Assembly (NCBI RefSeq): GCF_001421485.1
Contig: NZ_LMKK01000001.1
Coordinates: forward strand, 67,717-131,716
Source: Agreia sp. Leaf210
GTDB taxonomy: Bacteria; Actinomycetota; Actinomycetes; Actinomycetales; Microbacteriaceae
Direction of reading: 5' to 3'
DNA length: 64,000 nucleotides
The first letter of the stretch is position 1. Every line of letters starts with the position of its first letter. This document shows positions 36,968 to 46,102 of the stretch, piece after piece. The notes under the pieces are model-generated. The model made no database searches. It worked only from the letters and a program-made list of their open reading frames with translations, and was not told the origin of the DNA. A program made the position numbers and the translations under genes.

Positions 36968-36995
36968 TCGGCCCGAATCACGGCAATTAACGCAG

Positions 36996-37023
36996 AAGAC
37001 CCCGGCCTCGAGGCCGGGGTCTT
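36996..37023. terminator. Strong terminator hairpin after tRNA-Ala
   Basis: A perfect 28-nt palindrome: arms AAGACCCCGGCC and GGCCGGGGTCTT around TCGA. It lies 10 nt downstream of the tRNA-Ala 3' end on the minus strand. Its T-rich flank is better on the plus strand (CTTTCTC). Confidence 0.8.
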
Positions 37024-37031
37024 TCTCACGG

Positions 37032-37106
<75 letters not shown>

Positions 37107-37166
37107 GTTCATGTTCCCTCCCTGCGCTTTCGCACCGGGCCGAAACAACTTGCCTAGCTTACAACA

Positions 37167-37201
37167 CGGATCGGCCTGAAGAAAAATCGAGAGGCGATCC
37201 G
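37167..37201 (-). terminator. Possible terminator after rsfS
   Basis: On the minus strand CGGATCGCCT pairs with AGGCCGATCCG with one bulged base, loop of 14 nt containing five T. It lies 13 nt after the rsfS stop. The U-run is in the loop and not after the stem, so efficiency is doubtful. Confidence 0.35.
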
Positions 37202-37214
37202 ACTGTCGTCAGCG

Positions 37215-37592
37215 TCAGGCGCTGGCCTCGCTCGAGGCGAGCTCGATCGGAACGACCGGGCAGTCCTTCCAGAGACGCTCGAGCGAGTAGTACATGCGGT
37301 CTTCCTCGTGGAAGACGTGCACGACGATATCGCCGAAGTCGAGGAGGGCCCAGCGGCCCTCGGAGAGTCCTTCGCGACGCAGGATCTTGACATCCTGCTC
37401 GGCGAAGCGGTCAATGATCTCCTCGCCGATGGCGACGACGTTGCGCTCATTGCGGCCGGAGGCGAGGAGGAAGATGTCGGCAAGAGGAAGCGGACCGGAC
37501 ACGTCGAGGGCGACGAGATCGGAGGCCTGCTTCGAATCGGCGGCAGAGGCCGCGATCTGGGTGAGCTCGATGGAGCGTGCTGAAGCTGTCAA
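37215..37592 (-). CDS. rsfS: Ribosome silencing factor RsfS (YbeB/Iojap family)
   Basis: The 125-residue protein binds ribosomal protein L14 and blocks joining of the 30S and 50S subunits in poor growth conditions. The family core is evident: KQASDLVALDVSGPLPLADIFLLASGRNERNVVAIGEEIIDRF, GRWALLDFGDIVVHVFHEEDRMYYSLERLWKDCP. It begins with a TTG at 37592, 6 nt after the preceding stop and without a Shine-Dalgarno sequence, which suggests reinitiation or coupling. It ends the obgE-proB-proA-nadD operon. Confidence 0.95.
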   Translation of the reverse strand: MTASARSIELTQIAASAADSKQASDLVALDVSGPLPLADIFLLASGRNERNVVAIGEEIIDRFAEQDVKILRREGLSEGRWALLDFGDIVVHVFHEEDRMYYSLERLWKDCPVVPIELASSEASA

Positions 37593-37598
37593 TTGAAT

Positions 37599-38663
37599 TT
37601 AGAAGATCCTGAAGACGAAGGCGGCGAGCAGAAGGCCCACGACGCCGATCGCGAGTACACCCGCGGTGATCGCGAGGACGACAGGCACGTTGACCCTGCC
37701 CCGCTTGGGAGGAGCGACGAGAGCGTTGTTCGACGCCCCCGTGCTGACGGCACGACTGGCGCTGACAGGCGCGACGTCGTCGCCGCTCTGCTCGGTCTCA
37801 CCGATGTCGAGGAGAGCATCGAGATCTTTCGACTCGATGCCCGCAGCGGGAGCGCCGCTGGCGCCCATGCTCGACGGCAGGTCGATAGATCCGGTGATGA
37901 TGACCTCACCGGTCTCGTCGAGAGCCGTACCCATGTCCATACTGCTCGGAACGGCGGGAAGAACGAGAGCGCTGGTCTGCGACGAGTTGGTCGATCCGAC
38001 GGTGCGCGATGAGATCAGGTCGTCGAACGAGGCGTCGGCGTCGTCGATCTTGGCCGGAGCCTGCTCGTCGGGGACAACGGTCGGCGGCTGGAAGATCGGT
38101 GCGAGGATCGGACCGCTCGAGAGCGACTCGACGGTGATCTCCGTGACGGAGTCTCCGTCGTCGGGGTCGTCGTCGATCGGCACGTCGTCCGATCGCGAGG
38201 CATCCGATCGCGACGCGTCCGTTCGCGGTTCGTCGATTCGCGGTTCGTCGATGACGAGTTCTTCGACGATGGGCTCCGACTCGGTGGCCTCGGGGGCGAA
38301 GCTCGAGATCGGGTCGGATGCGCTGCGTGCGCCGACGGGAGGCGGCATCTGCTGAGGCGTCTCACGTTCGAACGTGGGGATCGCCTGAGTCGGTTCTTCG
38401 ACGACGACGGCGTCTTCGACGACCTCTGTGGCGTCGGATGCCTGGGTCGGCTCGGTTTCGGAGGCCTCTGCCTGCTCGGACGGAGTCTCGGATGCCTGCT
38501 CGGGAGCAACGGGGGCTTCGGTGTCGGCGTCGGCCTCGGCAGCGCGTCGCGCTGCCTCTTCGTGCACCTTGGCGGCGTCCTGCCGGTCTTTCTTGGGCAT
38601 GGTGCGCTCGAGTTCGCGCAGCTGGCGCCGTGTCAGCGGCTGCTCGTCGGGAGACAACGTCAT
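37599..38663 (-). CDS. Acidic, disordered protein with a C-terminal membrane anchor
   Basis: The 354-residue protein of no recognised family starts with [17 protein letters not shown], a basic helix seen in several Microbacteriaceae membrane-anchored proteins. A long Glu/Asp/Ser/Thr/Pro-rich region follows, then a basic PPKRGRVNV and one C-terminal helix ([29 protein letters not shown]). It is therefore a tail-anchored type with a mainly cytoplasmic acidic domain. Tandem 15-bp repeats encode IDEPR twice (38222-38251) and DASRS-type units twice. It sits between nadD (4-nt overlap) and rsfS (6-nt gap), so it is co-translated with both. Confidence 0.75.
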   Translation of the reverse strand: MTLSPDEQPLTRRQLRELERTMPKKDRQDAAKVHEEAARRAAEADADTEAPVAPEQASETPSEQAEASETEPTQASDATEVVEDAVVVEEPTQAIPTFERETPQQMPPPVGARSASDPISSFAPEATESEPIVEELVIDEPRIDEPRTDASRSDASRSDDVPIDDDPDDGDSVTEITVESLSSGPILAPIFQPPTVVPDEQAPAKIDDADASFDDLISSRTVGSTNSSQTSALVLPAVPSSMDMGTALDETGEVIITGSIDLPSSMGASGAPAAGIESKDLDALLDIGETEQSGDDVAPVSASRAVSTGASNNALVAPPKRGRVNVPVVLAITAGVLAIGVVGLLLAAFVFRIF

Positions 38664-39262
38664 TCAAAACTCCGATATAGATGGTGCTTGGTGATGTACT
38701 GTACGACACCGTCGGGTACCAAGTACCACACCGGAAAACCCCGGCCCACCCGGCCGCGTATGTCAGTGGACGATATCGCTAGAGCCGGAACTTCCAAATA
38801 GCTTACGTCTTCATGCGGCAAAGCGGAAATGGACAGCGGATGCCCGGGCCGGGAGACGGCCACGAAGTGGGCGAGCGACCACAGTTCATCGGCGTTCTTC
38901 CAGCCCAGAATCTGGGCGATGGCGTCCGCTCCCGAGATGAAGAACAGGTCTGCGTCGGGCCGTTGTTCGTGCAGATCGCGCAGGGTGTCGATCGTGTAGG
39001 TGTCGCCGACCCGATCGATGTCGACGCGGCTCACCGTGAAGCGAGGGTTCGACGCGGTGGCGATCACTGTCATGAGATAACGGTGCTCGGCCGGGGTGAC
39101 GACCTTCTTCTGCCACGGCTGTCCGGTCGGCACAAAGACGACCTCGTCGAGGTCGAACGACTGCGCCACTTCGCTGGCGGCCACGAGGTGCCCGTGGTGA
39201 ATGGGGTCGAAAGTGCCACCCATCACACCGATCCGGGCACGCCGCCCGCTCGCGGAGGTCAC
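38660..39262 (-). CDS. nadD: Nicotinate-nucleotide adenylyltransferase
   Basis: NadD converts nicotinic acid mononucleotide plus ATP to deamido-NAD in NAD synthesis. The 200 residues include the nucleotidyltransferase motif [21 protein letters not shown] (the HHGH is the HxGH site), [30 protein letters not shown] and the C-terminal [10 protein letters not shown]. Start is GTG 39262. The stop overlaps the acidic membrane-protein start (ATGA). Confidence 0.97.
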   Translation of the reverse strand: MTSASGRRARIGVMGGTFDPIHHGHLVAASEVAQSFDLDEVVFVPTGQPWQKKVVTPAEHRYLMTVIATASNPRFTVSRVDIDRVGDTYTIDTLRDLHEQRPDADLFFISGADAIAQILGWKNADELWSLAHFVAVSRPGHPLSISALPHEDVSYLEVPALAISSTDIRGRVGRGFPVWYLVPDGVVQYITKHHLYRSFE

Positions 39263-39274
39263 GTTCTTCGAAAC

Positions 39275-39496
39275 CTAGTGGTCGGCGCCGGTGCGGTCTG
39301 CGTGTCCGTGAGGATCGTGGCTGCTCGCGTAGGCGGCAGACTTGCGCGGGTGGCGGTTGGCGACATCGCGGTAGCTCCACATCACGGCGGCCAGTGCGAT
39401 GAAGATCACGAAGGCGATGAGTCCGAAGACGATGGCCGGGAACGGCAATTCGACGTGGGCCTCAGCTTCGGCCAACAGGCTGGTCACAACTGACAT
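39275..39496 (-). CDS. Small single-helix membrane protein upstream of nadD
   Basis: A 73-residue protein: short N-terminus, one transmembrane helix (AIVFGLIAFVIFIALAAVMWSYRDVA), and a His/Arg-rich tail (HPRKSAAYASSHDPHGHADRTG). It is a conserved actinobacterial hypothetical at this locus between proA and nadD. ATG 39496 follows AAAGAGAACC. The His/Asp tail could bind metal, but no function is known. Confidence 0.75.
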   Translation of the reverse strand: MSVVTSLLAEAEAHVELPFPAIVFGLIAFVIFIALAAVMWSYRDVANRHPRKSAAYASSHDPHGHADRTGADH

Positions 39497-39553
39497 GGTT
39501 CTCTTTCGTCGTCGGCGGCGCGCAGAAAATAACGCGGTCGATCAAGGATACCG

Positions 39554-40822
39554 CTATGCGCGCACCTGACCTGTTCCCCGCACCAGCCACTTCGTGCTCG
39601 TGAGCTCGGGAAGACCCATCGGACCACGCGCGTGCAGCTTCTGGGTGGAGATGCCGACCTCCGCCCCGAAGCCGAACTCGCCGCCGTCGGTGAAGCGGGT
39701 CGAGGCGTTCACCATGACGGCGGCAGAGTCGACCTCGCGCAGAAAGCGCTCGGCGTTCGACAGGTCGTTGGTGATGATCGATTCGGTGTGGTGCGTGGAG
39801 TAGTGGCGGATGTGATCCATCGCCTCGTCGAGATCGGCGACGACCCGCACGGCGAGGTCGAGCGTCATGTACTCGGTCGCCCAGTCGTCGTCGGTCGCCT
39901 CGATCGCATCGGGGAACAGGGCGAGCGTGCGGGCATCACCGTGAATCGTGACGCCGGATGCCCGGAGCGCACCGAGCACGCCGGGAAGCAGTCGTTCCGC
40001 TGCGCTCTCGTGCACCAGGAGCGTCTCGAGCGCATTGCACACGCTCGGCCGCTGCACCTTGGAGTTGTGCACGATGGCGGTGGCCATATCGGGGTCTGCG
40101 CTGGCGTCGAGGAAGATGTGCACGACTCCGGCACCGGTTTCGATGACCGGCACCGTCGACTCGCTGACGACGGTGTTGATGAGGGCAGCGCTGCCGCGGG
40201 GAATCAGCACGTCGACGTATCCCCGGGCCGTCATCAGAGCGGTCGCGCCGTCTCGCCCGAATTCGTCGATCGTCTGCGCGGCCTCTCGCGGCAGGCCGAC
40301 TGACTCGAGCGCGCTCTGGAGGAGATCGACCAGCACCCGGTTCGTGTTCTCGGCGGCCGAGCCGCCCCGCAGGACCACCGCGTTGCCACTCTTGATGGCC
40401 AGCGCGGCGATGTCGATCGTGACGTTCGGGCGCGCCTCGTAGATGGCGCCTACGACACCGAACGGAACGCGCACCTGCTCGATGCGCACGCCGTTGGGTA
40501 GCGAGCGTCCGCGCACGGTCTCCCCCACCGGATCGACCAGCGCGACCAGGTCGAGGGTCGCCGCCGCCAGTGCCTCGATACGATCGGCGTTCAGAGTGAG
40601 CCGATCCAGCAGCCCGGCGGCGAGTCCGTTCTCACGGCCGTTGGCCAGGTCGAGATCGTTGGCCTCGCTGATGCGCGAGGCGTTCGCCCTCAGCTGCTCC
40701 GCGATGGCCGTGAGGGCACCGTTCTTCACCATCGTCGTGGCCTGCGCGAGACTGCGCGCAGACGTGCGCGCGGCATCCAGTTTCTCGGTGAACGTCGTGG
40801 AGGCCAGGGTCGAAAGGGACAT
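39554..40822 (-). CDS. proA: Glutamate-5-semialdehyde dehydrogenase (gamma-glutamyl phosphate reductase)
   Basis: ProA reduces gamma-glutamyl phosphate with NADPH, the second step of proline synthesis; 422 residues is normal. The N-terminal substrate region (RVPFGVVGAIYEARPNVTIDIAALAIKSGNAVVLRGGSAA) and the catalytic cysteine region VQRPSVCNALETLLVHE are intact. The C-terminal block TRFTDGGEFGFGAEVGISTQKLHARGPMGL is also conserved. It starts at ATG 40822, 10 nt after proB, so the two enzymes are made together. Confidence 0.98.
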   Translation of the reverse strand: MSLSTLASTTFTEKLDAARTSARSLAQATTMVKNGALTAIAEQLRANASRISEANDLDLANGRENGLAAGLLDRLTLNADRIEALAAATLDLVALVDPVGETVRGRSLPNGVRIEQVRVPFGVVGAIYEARPNVTIDIAALAIKSGNAVVLRGGSAAENTNRVLVDLLQSALESVGLPREAAQTIDEFGRDGATALMTARGYVDVLIPRGSAALINTVVSESTVPVIETGAGVVHIFLDASADPDMATAIVHNSKVQRPSVCNALETLLVHESAAERLLPGVLGALRASGVTIHGDARTLALFPDAIEATDDDWATEYMTLDLAVRVVADLDEAMDHIRHYSTHHTESIITNDLSNAERFLREVDSAAVMVNASTRFTDGGEFGFGAEVGISTQKLHARGPMGLPELTSTKWLVRGTGQVRA

Positions 40823-40832
40823 GGCGCTCAGT

Positions 40833-41627
40833 TTACGACGATGGGGCCGCGTCGAACCAGGTTCCGACGGGCTCGCCGGCCAGGGCCTGGGCGGCCTGCG
40901 GCGTCGACGTCAGAATGACCGCGGTGCCGTTGCTCGCCGCGTACCGCGCGGCCGAGACCTTGGTGGTCGCACCGCCCGTACCGAGCCCCGTTCCCACGTC
41001 TCCGACGACGACACCGTCGAGCTCGTCGCCGTAGGGCACGTGCGAGATCAGGATGGCGCCGGGTTCGAGAGGCGGCCGGGTATAGAGAGCGTCGACGTCG
41101 GAGAGCAACACCAGCAGGTCGGCCCGCACCAGCTCGGCCACGAGCGAGGCCAGGCGGTCGTTGTCGCCGAAGCGGATCTCGTGCGTGGCCACCGTGTCGT
41201 TCTCGTTCACGATGGGCAGGATGCGTAGACCGAGCAGCCGCTCCATCGCGCGCTGAGCGTTCGAACGGGGCGTGGGGTTCTCGAGGTCTCCGGCTGTGAG
41301 CAGCACCTGACCGGCCACGATGTCGAAGCGGTCGAGGCTGTCTTGATAGCGGTAGATGAGCACGTTCTGCCCCACCGCCGCCGCCGCCTGCTGGGTGGCC
41401 AGATCGGTGGGGCGAGAATCGAGCTGCAGATACGGCATGCCCGTCGCGATGGCTCCCGATGAGACGAGCATGATCTCGACTCCGCGACCATGCGCCGTGG
41501 CCAGCGCGTCGACGAGCGGCGCGATCTGGCCGGCGTTGTCACCGGAGATCGACGATGAGCCGACCTTCACGACGATGCGCCTCGCGCGCTCGATGTCGCT
41601 GCGGTCGGCCAGCCGGACGCGGGTCAC
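40833..41627 (-). CDS. proB: Glutamate 5-kinase, PUA-less form
   Basis: ProB phosphorylates glutamate, the feedback-regulated first step of proline synthesis. The 264 residues comprise only the amino acid kinase domain: [84 protein letters not shown]. The PUA domain of E. coli ProB (total 367 residues) is absent. The start at GTG 41627 overlaps the obgE stop (GTGA). Confidence 0.96.
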   Translation of the reverse strand: MTRVRLADRSDIERARRIVVKVGSSSISGDNAGQIAPLVDALATAHGRGVEIMLVSSGAIATGMPYLQLDSRPTDLATQQAAAAVGQNVLIYRYQDSLDRFDIVAGQVLLTAGDLENPTPRSNAQRAMERLLGLRILPIVNENDTVATHEIRFGDNDRLASLVAELVRADLLVLLSDVDALYTRPPLEPGAILISHVPYGDELDGVVVGDVGTGLGTGGATTKVSAARYAASNGTAVILTSTPQAAQALAGEPVGTWFDAAPSS

Positions 41628-43138
41628 TCCTCGTCCGTGCTGTCTTCGCGCCAGAGCCCCGCCTCTTTCTCGCGTACGAGTTCTGCGCGGGCCTCGGCCT
41701 TGGCGTCCATGCGCTCGAAGTACTCCTCGCGGCGCTGGTTGCTCGTGCGTCGTCCGTCTTTGAGCAGTCGAGGATCGAGGCCACGCGGAGCGGTGACGAG
41801 CTCGGCCGTCGACGTCATCGTGGGCTCCCAATCGAACACCACACCGTTGTCGAGGCCGATGATGACCGTCGAACCCGCTTGGGCGCCCTTCTTGAAGAGC
41901 TGGTCTTCGACGCCCAGCTTCGCCAGACGGTCGGCGAGGAAGCCGATGGCCTCTTCGTTCGTGAAGTCGGTCTGCTGCACCCAGCGCTCGGGCTTCGTTC
42001 CGAGAACGCGGTAGATGTTTCCGCCCGATCCTCCCTCGACGCGCACGGTGAAGCCGGCCTCGTCGACGGCGCGGGGGCGCATGACGAGCCGAGGCTTCGG
42101 CGGCGCGTCGACGAGCGCCTGTCGGCCTTCCTCGACGAGTTGCGCGAGAGCGAACGACAGTGGCTTCAGACCCTCGTGGCTCACGGTCGAGATCTCGAAC
42201 ACGCGGTATCCCCGCGCCTCGAGTTCTGCGGTGACGAAGTCGGCGAGCTCGCGCCCTTCCGGCACGTCGATCTTGTTCAGGGCGACGAGCTGCGGCCGCT
42301 CGATGAGCGGGATCTGACCCTCGGGAACCGGGTAGGCGGCCAGCTCGGCGAGAATGATGTCGAGGTCCGAGATCGGATCGCGGCCCGGTTCGAGGGTGGC
42401 GCAGTCGAGCACGTGCAGCAGCGCGGTGCACCGCTCGACGTGACGAAGGAACTCGAGGCCCAGCCCCTTGCCCTCGCTCGCGCCCTCGATGAGGCCGGGA
42501 ACGTCGGCGATGGTGTAGCGGGTCTCCCCCGCCTGGACGACGCCCAGGTTGGGGTGGAGTGTGGTGAACGGGTAGTCGGCGATCTTCGGCTTCGCGGCAG
42601 ACAGTGCGGCGACGAGACTCGACTTGCCCGCGGAGGGGTAGCCCACGAGAGCAACGTCGGCGACGACCTTCAGTTCGAGCCGAATGTCGCCCTCGAAGCC
42701 GAGCGTGCCGAGCAGGGCGAACCCCGGAGCCTTTCGCTTCGTGTTCGACAGCGCGGCGTTTCCGAGCCCGCCCTGTCCGGCCTCGGCGACGACGACGCGC
42801 ATTCCTGCGTCGGTCATGTCGGCGAGCTCGGTGCCGTCGGCGTCTTTCACCAATGTTCCGATGGGCACGCTGAGCACGAGCTCGTCTGCATTCGTGCCGC
42901 TGCGGTGGTCGCCCATGCCCGGGCCGCCGTTGTCACTGCGACGATGCGGTGAACGGTGGAATCCGAGCAGGGTCGTGACGCCGGGGTCGGCCACGAGCAC
43001 GATGTCGCCACCGTTGCCGCCGGTTCCGCCGTCCGGGCCCGCGAGGGGCTTGAATTTCTCTCGCTTCACCGACACGCAGCCGTTGCCGCCATTGCCTGCG
43101 CGGAGGTGGAGTGTCACATGGTCAACAAACGTCGCCAT
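41624..43138 (-). CDS. obgE: GTPase ObgE/CgtA
   Basis: Essential GTPase in 50S assembly and stress signalling. It is 504 residues long with three domains: a glycine-rich N-terminal Obg fold ([42 protein letters not shown]), a G domain with P-loop [11 protein letters not shown] near residue 165, [13 protein letters not shown] and NKIDVPEG, and a C-terminal OCT domain ([43 protein letters not shown]). The start at ATG 43138 lies 40 nt downstream of a strong terminator that follows rpmA. Its expression depends on read-through or on a promoter in that gap. Confidence 0.98.
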   Translation of the reverse strand: MATFVDHVTLHLRAGNGGNGCVSVKREKFKPLAGPDGGTGGNGGDIVLVADPGVTTLLGFHRSPHRRSDNGGPGMGDHRSGTNADELVLSVPIGTLVKDADGTELADMTDAGMRVVVAEAGQGGLGNAALSNTKRKAPGFALLGTLGFEGDIRLELKVVADVALVGYPSAGKSSLVAALSAAKPKIADYPFTTLHPNLGVVQAGETRYTIADVPGLIEGASEGKGLGLEFLRHVERCTALLHVLDCATLEPGRDPISDLDIILAELAAYPVPEGQIPLIERPQLVALNKIDVPEGRELADFVTAELEARGYRVFEISTVSHEGLKPLSFALAQLVEEGRQALVDAPPKPRLVMRPRAVDEAGFTVRVEGGSGGNIYRVLGTKPERWVQQTDFTNEEAIGFLADRLAKLGVEDQLFKKGAQAGSTVIIGLDNGVVFDWEPTMTSTAELVTAPRGLDPRLLKDGRRTSNQRREEYFERMDAKAEARAELVREKEAGLWREDSTDEE

Positions 43139-43177
43139 CTGCTCTCCTTACGTTGGTGTTTCTGTGAAAAACGAAGA

Positions 43178-43211
43178 ATGGCAGGAACGGGCCGAAGCCC
43201 GCCCCTGCCAT
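43178..43211 (-). terminator. UUCG-capped intrinsic terminator between rpmA and obgE
   Basis: On the minus strand a 15-bp stem (ATGGCAGGGGCGGGC / GCCCGTTCCTGCCAT, two G-U pairs) closes a TTCG tetraloop. TTCTTCGTTTTTC follows. It is the best intrinsic terminator in the window. Confidence 0.88.
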
Positions 43212-43230
43212 CTGTGCCTGCGAGGTGGTG

Positions 43231-43485
43231 CTACTCGCCTGCCACGATGTTGATGACCTTGCGGCCACCCTTGTGTCCGAACTCGACCGAACCGGCAGCC
43301 AGTGCGAACAGCGTGTCGTCGCCGCCACGGCCGACGTTCACGCCGGGGTGGAAGTGGGTGCCGCGCTGGCGGACGATGATCTCGCCCGCTCCGACGACCT
43401 GGCCACCGAAGCGCTTGACGCCCAGACGCTGTGCGTTGGAGTCACGACCGTTGCGAGTGGAACTCGCGCCCTTTTTATGTGCCAT
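43231..43485 (-). CDS. rpmA: 50S ribosomal protein L27
   Basis: The 84-residue basic protein at the peptidyl-transferase centre begins [21 protein letters not shown], followed by [22 protein letters not shown]. There is no N-terminal extension of the type cleaved in Firmicutes. It is 14 nt after rplU and ends before a strong terminator. Confidence 0.98.
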   Translation of the reverse strand: MAHKKGASSTRNGRDSNAQRLGVKRFGGQVVGAGEIIVRQRGTHFHPGVNVGRGGDDTLFALAAGSVEFGHKGGRKVINIVAGE

Positions 43486-43499
43486 TAGCTCTTCCTGCC

Positions 43500-43808
43500 C
43501 TACTTGATTCCGGTGACCTTGACGCGGGTCAGGTCTTGACGGTGACCCTGGCGCTTCTTGTACCCGGTCTTGTTCTTGAACTTCTGGATGACGATCTTCG
43601 GGCCACGGAGGTCTTCGAGGACCTCGGCGGTGACGGTGACCTTGGCGAGCGATGCGGCGTCGAAGGTGATCTTGTCACCGTCGACGAGCAGCACGGCGGC
43701 CAACTCGATGTTGCCGTCTTTGTCGGCCTTGATGCGGTCGAGGGTGACGATCGTGCCGACCTCTACCTTTTCTTGCCGACCACCGGCGCGCACAACTGCG
43801 TAAACCAC
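43500..43808 (-). CDS. rplU: 50S ribosomal protein L21
   Basis: The 102-residue L21 protein binds 23S rRNA. Visible family features: [25 protein letters not shown] at the N-terminus and [31 protein letters not shown] at the C-terminus. Start is GTG 43808. It is the first gene of the rplU-rpmA unit, with a leader of about 75 nt and its own promoter (43890-43918). Confidence 0.97.
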   Translation of the reverse strand: MVYAVVRAGGRQEKVEVGTIVTLDRIKADKDGNIELAAVLLVDGDKITFDAASLAKVTVTAEVLEDLRGPKIVIQKFKNKTGYKKRQGHRQDLTRVKVTGIK

Positions 43809-43918
43809 TTCAGTACCTATTCTCTAGAGAGCGAATGCCCACAAAACTCGATTGACACGCGGGCTGAGCCAAGCGCGCGCCAACGGACAACTTTACGTCA
43901 AGCTCGCGCTCCGGTCAA
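43809..43918 (-). promoter_or_regulatory. Promoter and leader of rplU-rpmA
   Basis: TTGACC (43918-43913), a 17-bp spacer and TAAAGT (43895-43890) make a good housekeeping sigma-factor promoter on the minus strand. The transcript would start near 43883, giving a leader of about 75 nt. The leader includes TCTCTAGAGA, a 10-bp palindrome near the start codon. No terminator or known L21 leader motif was recognised. Confidence 0.65.
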
Positions 43919-44004
43919 ACCCGGAGCACGTTGATGAGCGCCTTCCCCCGAGGGTTCGGTCGAGGTCTTTGCGCTCTCGACAGCATAACAGCCTCCACCG
44001 CCGG

Positions 44005-45366
44005 CTACGGCCAGGTGACGCGAAGGCCCGACAGCGTGCGCACGACGGCCCCGGTCGAGCGGTCGACGAGAGAGGTCACGATCTCGGCCCCCGGGCGCGG
44101 TTCCACGGCGATTGCAAGGTACTGCGTGTTGGGCGACTGGACGACGGAGACGATTCGGGCATCCCCTGAGGCCGTGTCGAAAACCATCGTGGCACCGCTG
44201 CTGTCGCTGCGGACGACGATCTGCCTCGTCGTGCCGTCATCGGCGGTCGCGGACGCCATGGAGACGGTCGTCGAACCGTCGGGCCCTAGGAGGGGAAGGC
44301 CCAGGGCGCTCGCACCCTCCGGAAGGATCGGGGCGAGCGGCGACACCTGACCGGACAGCAGGTCGAGCGTATGGAACACCCCCTGCCCACCGATCACCGA
44401 CTGCTTTCCCGCCGGTGCGACCTCTCCGAGGCTGTCGTAATCCCCGATCACGGCTCCCTGCTGCAGAGCGGAGTCGTAGATCGACATCACCCCGCCGGCG
44501 GTCGTCTCGATCAGGGTGCTGTCGGGGATGAAGCGCCACTGGTCGACACGCAACGCCTCGCCGATCACGGTGCCGGGCAGGGTGAACGACGCGTGCTTGG
44601 CGAGCAGGTCGAACACCAGCAGGGTGTTCGAGTAGCCGGCGGCCGGGTCGACGCTGGTGAAGCGGAACCCGAGCATCGCCTGCTTCACCGACGAGCCGAG
44701 CTGCGTGATCGTGCCGCGGGTCGGCAGGGGAAGGGTCTCGACGGCCGTCTGTCCGGGTGCCACCAGCATCAGCTGCGACAGGCCATCGGCGGTCTCGGTC
44801 GCGATCGCGAGGCTCGACCCCACCACCGCGAAGTCCTGGATGCGCGGGGCCGCGTAGACGACGTCTCTCGCCGTTCCCGAGACGGTGGTCCGCACGATCG
44901 CGTCGTCGGCGCCACCCGCCGCATCCGGGGCGCCTTTCTGCAGATAGTAGATCGGCGGGGATCCCGTCGTGAAGGAGTAGTCGAACGTCGACGCCGCCTC
45001 TTGGAACGGGCTCGTGACGCCCGAGACGGATACCACGTAGTCGGTGCCGTAGAGCAGACGCTGGTCGAAGGTGATCGAGAGCGTGCTTCCGTCGGTGGCG
45101 ACCGTCAGCGGAATGCTCGGTGTGACGCTGACCTGCTCTGCGGCGATCTCCGCGAGCGGTTCGTTCGAGTGCATCAAGAGCCGCTGCTGGGCCAATTGCA
45201 CCACGCTGTCGGTGTCGATGTCGGAGCGCACGAGCCTCGGGCCCTGTCCCAGAGTCAGAACGGCGAGCCCGGTGCAGAGCACGACCAGCACGGTGATCAT
45301 GGCCGCGAGGGTACGACCGAACGATCCGCGACGCACGGGTGCGGAGGCGCTCGACTCAGTAGACAT
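44005..45366 (-). CDS. Membrane-anchored protein with Ig-like and beta-propeller-like domains
   Basis: A 453-residue secreted or anchored protein of unknown function. A basic N-terminus and one helix (TLAAMITVLVVLCTGLAVLTLG) anchor it. After a linker comes an SbsA-type Ig-like domain (AAEQVSVTPSIPLTVATDGSTLSITFDQRLLYGTDYVVSVSGV...FTT). The remainder has repeating hydrophobic/Ser-Asp beta strands resembling a propeller. ATG 45366 is used; GTG 45375 is an alternative, and either overlaps the TIGR03943 gene (11 or 20 nt). Operon position downstream of the permease pair suggests a common role. Confidence 0.7.
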   Translation of the reverse strand: MSTESSASAPVRRGSFGRTLAAMITVLVVLCTGLAVLTLGQGPRLVRSDIDTDSVVQLAQQRLLMHSNEPLAEIAAEQVSVTPSIPLTVATDGSTLSITFDQRLLYGTDYVVSVSGVTSPFQEAASTFDYSFTTGSPPIYYLQKGAPDAAGGADDAIVRTTVSGTARDVVYAAPRIQDFAVVGSSLAIATETADGLSQLMLVAPGQTAVETLPLPTRGTITQLGSSVKQAMLGFRFTSVDPAAGYSNTLLVFDLLAKHASFTLPGTVIGEALRVDQWRFIPDSTLIETTAGGVMSIYDSALQQGAVIGDYDSLGEVAPAGKQSVIGGQGVFHTLDLLSGQVSPLAPILPEGASALGLPLLGPDGSTTVSMASATADDGTTRQIVVRSDSSGATMVFDTASGDARIVSVVQSPNTQYLAIAVEPRPGAEIVTSLVDRSTGAVVRTLSGLRVTWP

Positions 45367-46102
45367 AGGGATCACTCGGCTCGTCGACCGGGCTGACCTG
45401 CTGAGGCAGGATGACCATCGGCTGACGGCTCTTGACGCTCGGGTTCAGATCGAAGGCACCCGTCACCTCGACCCAGTCGTCGAGGGTCAACGACGACTTC
45501 CAGTCGGGCTGGTACACCGGCACACCCACGGGCTGGGCGTCGGCCGCGCAGCAGGTCACGAAGAAGCGCGTGATGAAGAAGACGTTGTCGGGGTCGTCGG
45601 GGTCGGCGCTGATGAAGCCCGTGAGCGTGGCCGGTTTGCCGGCGATGCCCTGCAGATCCGTGCTCTGGCGCAGAGCAGTCGCCCACTCCTTGACGCCGTA
45701 GTCGGCCGTGTCGCCCGCGGCCTGCTGCGCGCCCGAACCCACCACCGTGCCGCTGTTCACGCTGCGCTGGTCGGCGGTGGCCGAGGTGAGCGTCGCGGGT
45801 GGCAGCACGATCAGCGCCCCGATGCCGAAGACGCTCGCGACGACCACCGCGACCGACAGGCCGCGCCGCCACGCGCGACGCGCACGCCCGCCGTCGGTCG
45901 CGTCGTCGGCGGGCACCCGCACGACGAAGCTCGCGACGACCAGCACGATGCCGCAGGCCGCAGCGATGACGGTGAACGCGAAGTAGCGAGGGTGCACGTA
46001 GAGACCGAGGTCGCCGTTCAGCCACAGCCAGACCGTGGCCACGCAGGCCACCAGGGTCAGGACGACGCCGATCCACCGTTGTCTCAGGTTGTCAAACAAC
46101 AA
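45356..46102 (-). CDS. TIGR03943 family putative permease subunit
   Basis: The 248-residue protein is of the YcgQ/TIGR03943 type, always found next to a DUF318/YcgR-type permease. It has three to four N-terminal helices (IGVVLTLVACVATVWLWLNGDLGLYVHPRYFAFTVIAAACGIVLVV) and an extracytoplasmic domain with FITRFFVTCCAADAQPVGVPVYQPD, the characteristic double-Cys segment. The latter may carry metal. It overlaps the permease stop by 11 nt. Transport of divalent metal or metal cofactors is suggested for the family but not established. Confidence 0.85.
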   Translation of the reverse strand: MLFDNLRQRWIGVVLTLVACVATVWLWLNGDLGLYVHPRYFAFTVIAAACGIVLVVASFVVRVPADDATDGGRARRAWRRGLSVAVVVASVFGIGALIVLPPATLTSATADQRSVNSGTVVGSGAQQAAGDTADYGVKEWATALRQSTDLQGIAGKPATLTGFISADPDDPDNVFFITRFFVTCCAADAQPVGVPVYQPDWKSSLTLDDWVEVTGAFDLNPSVKSRQPMVILPQQVSPVDEPSDPYVY

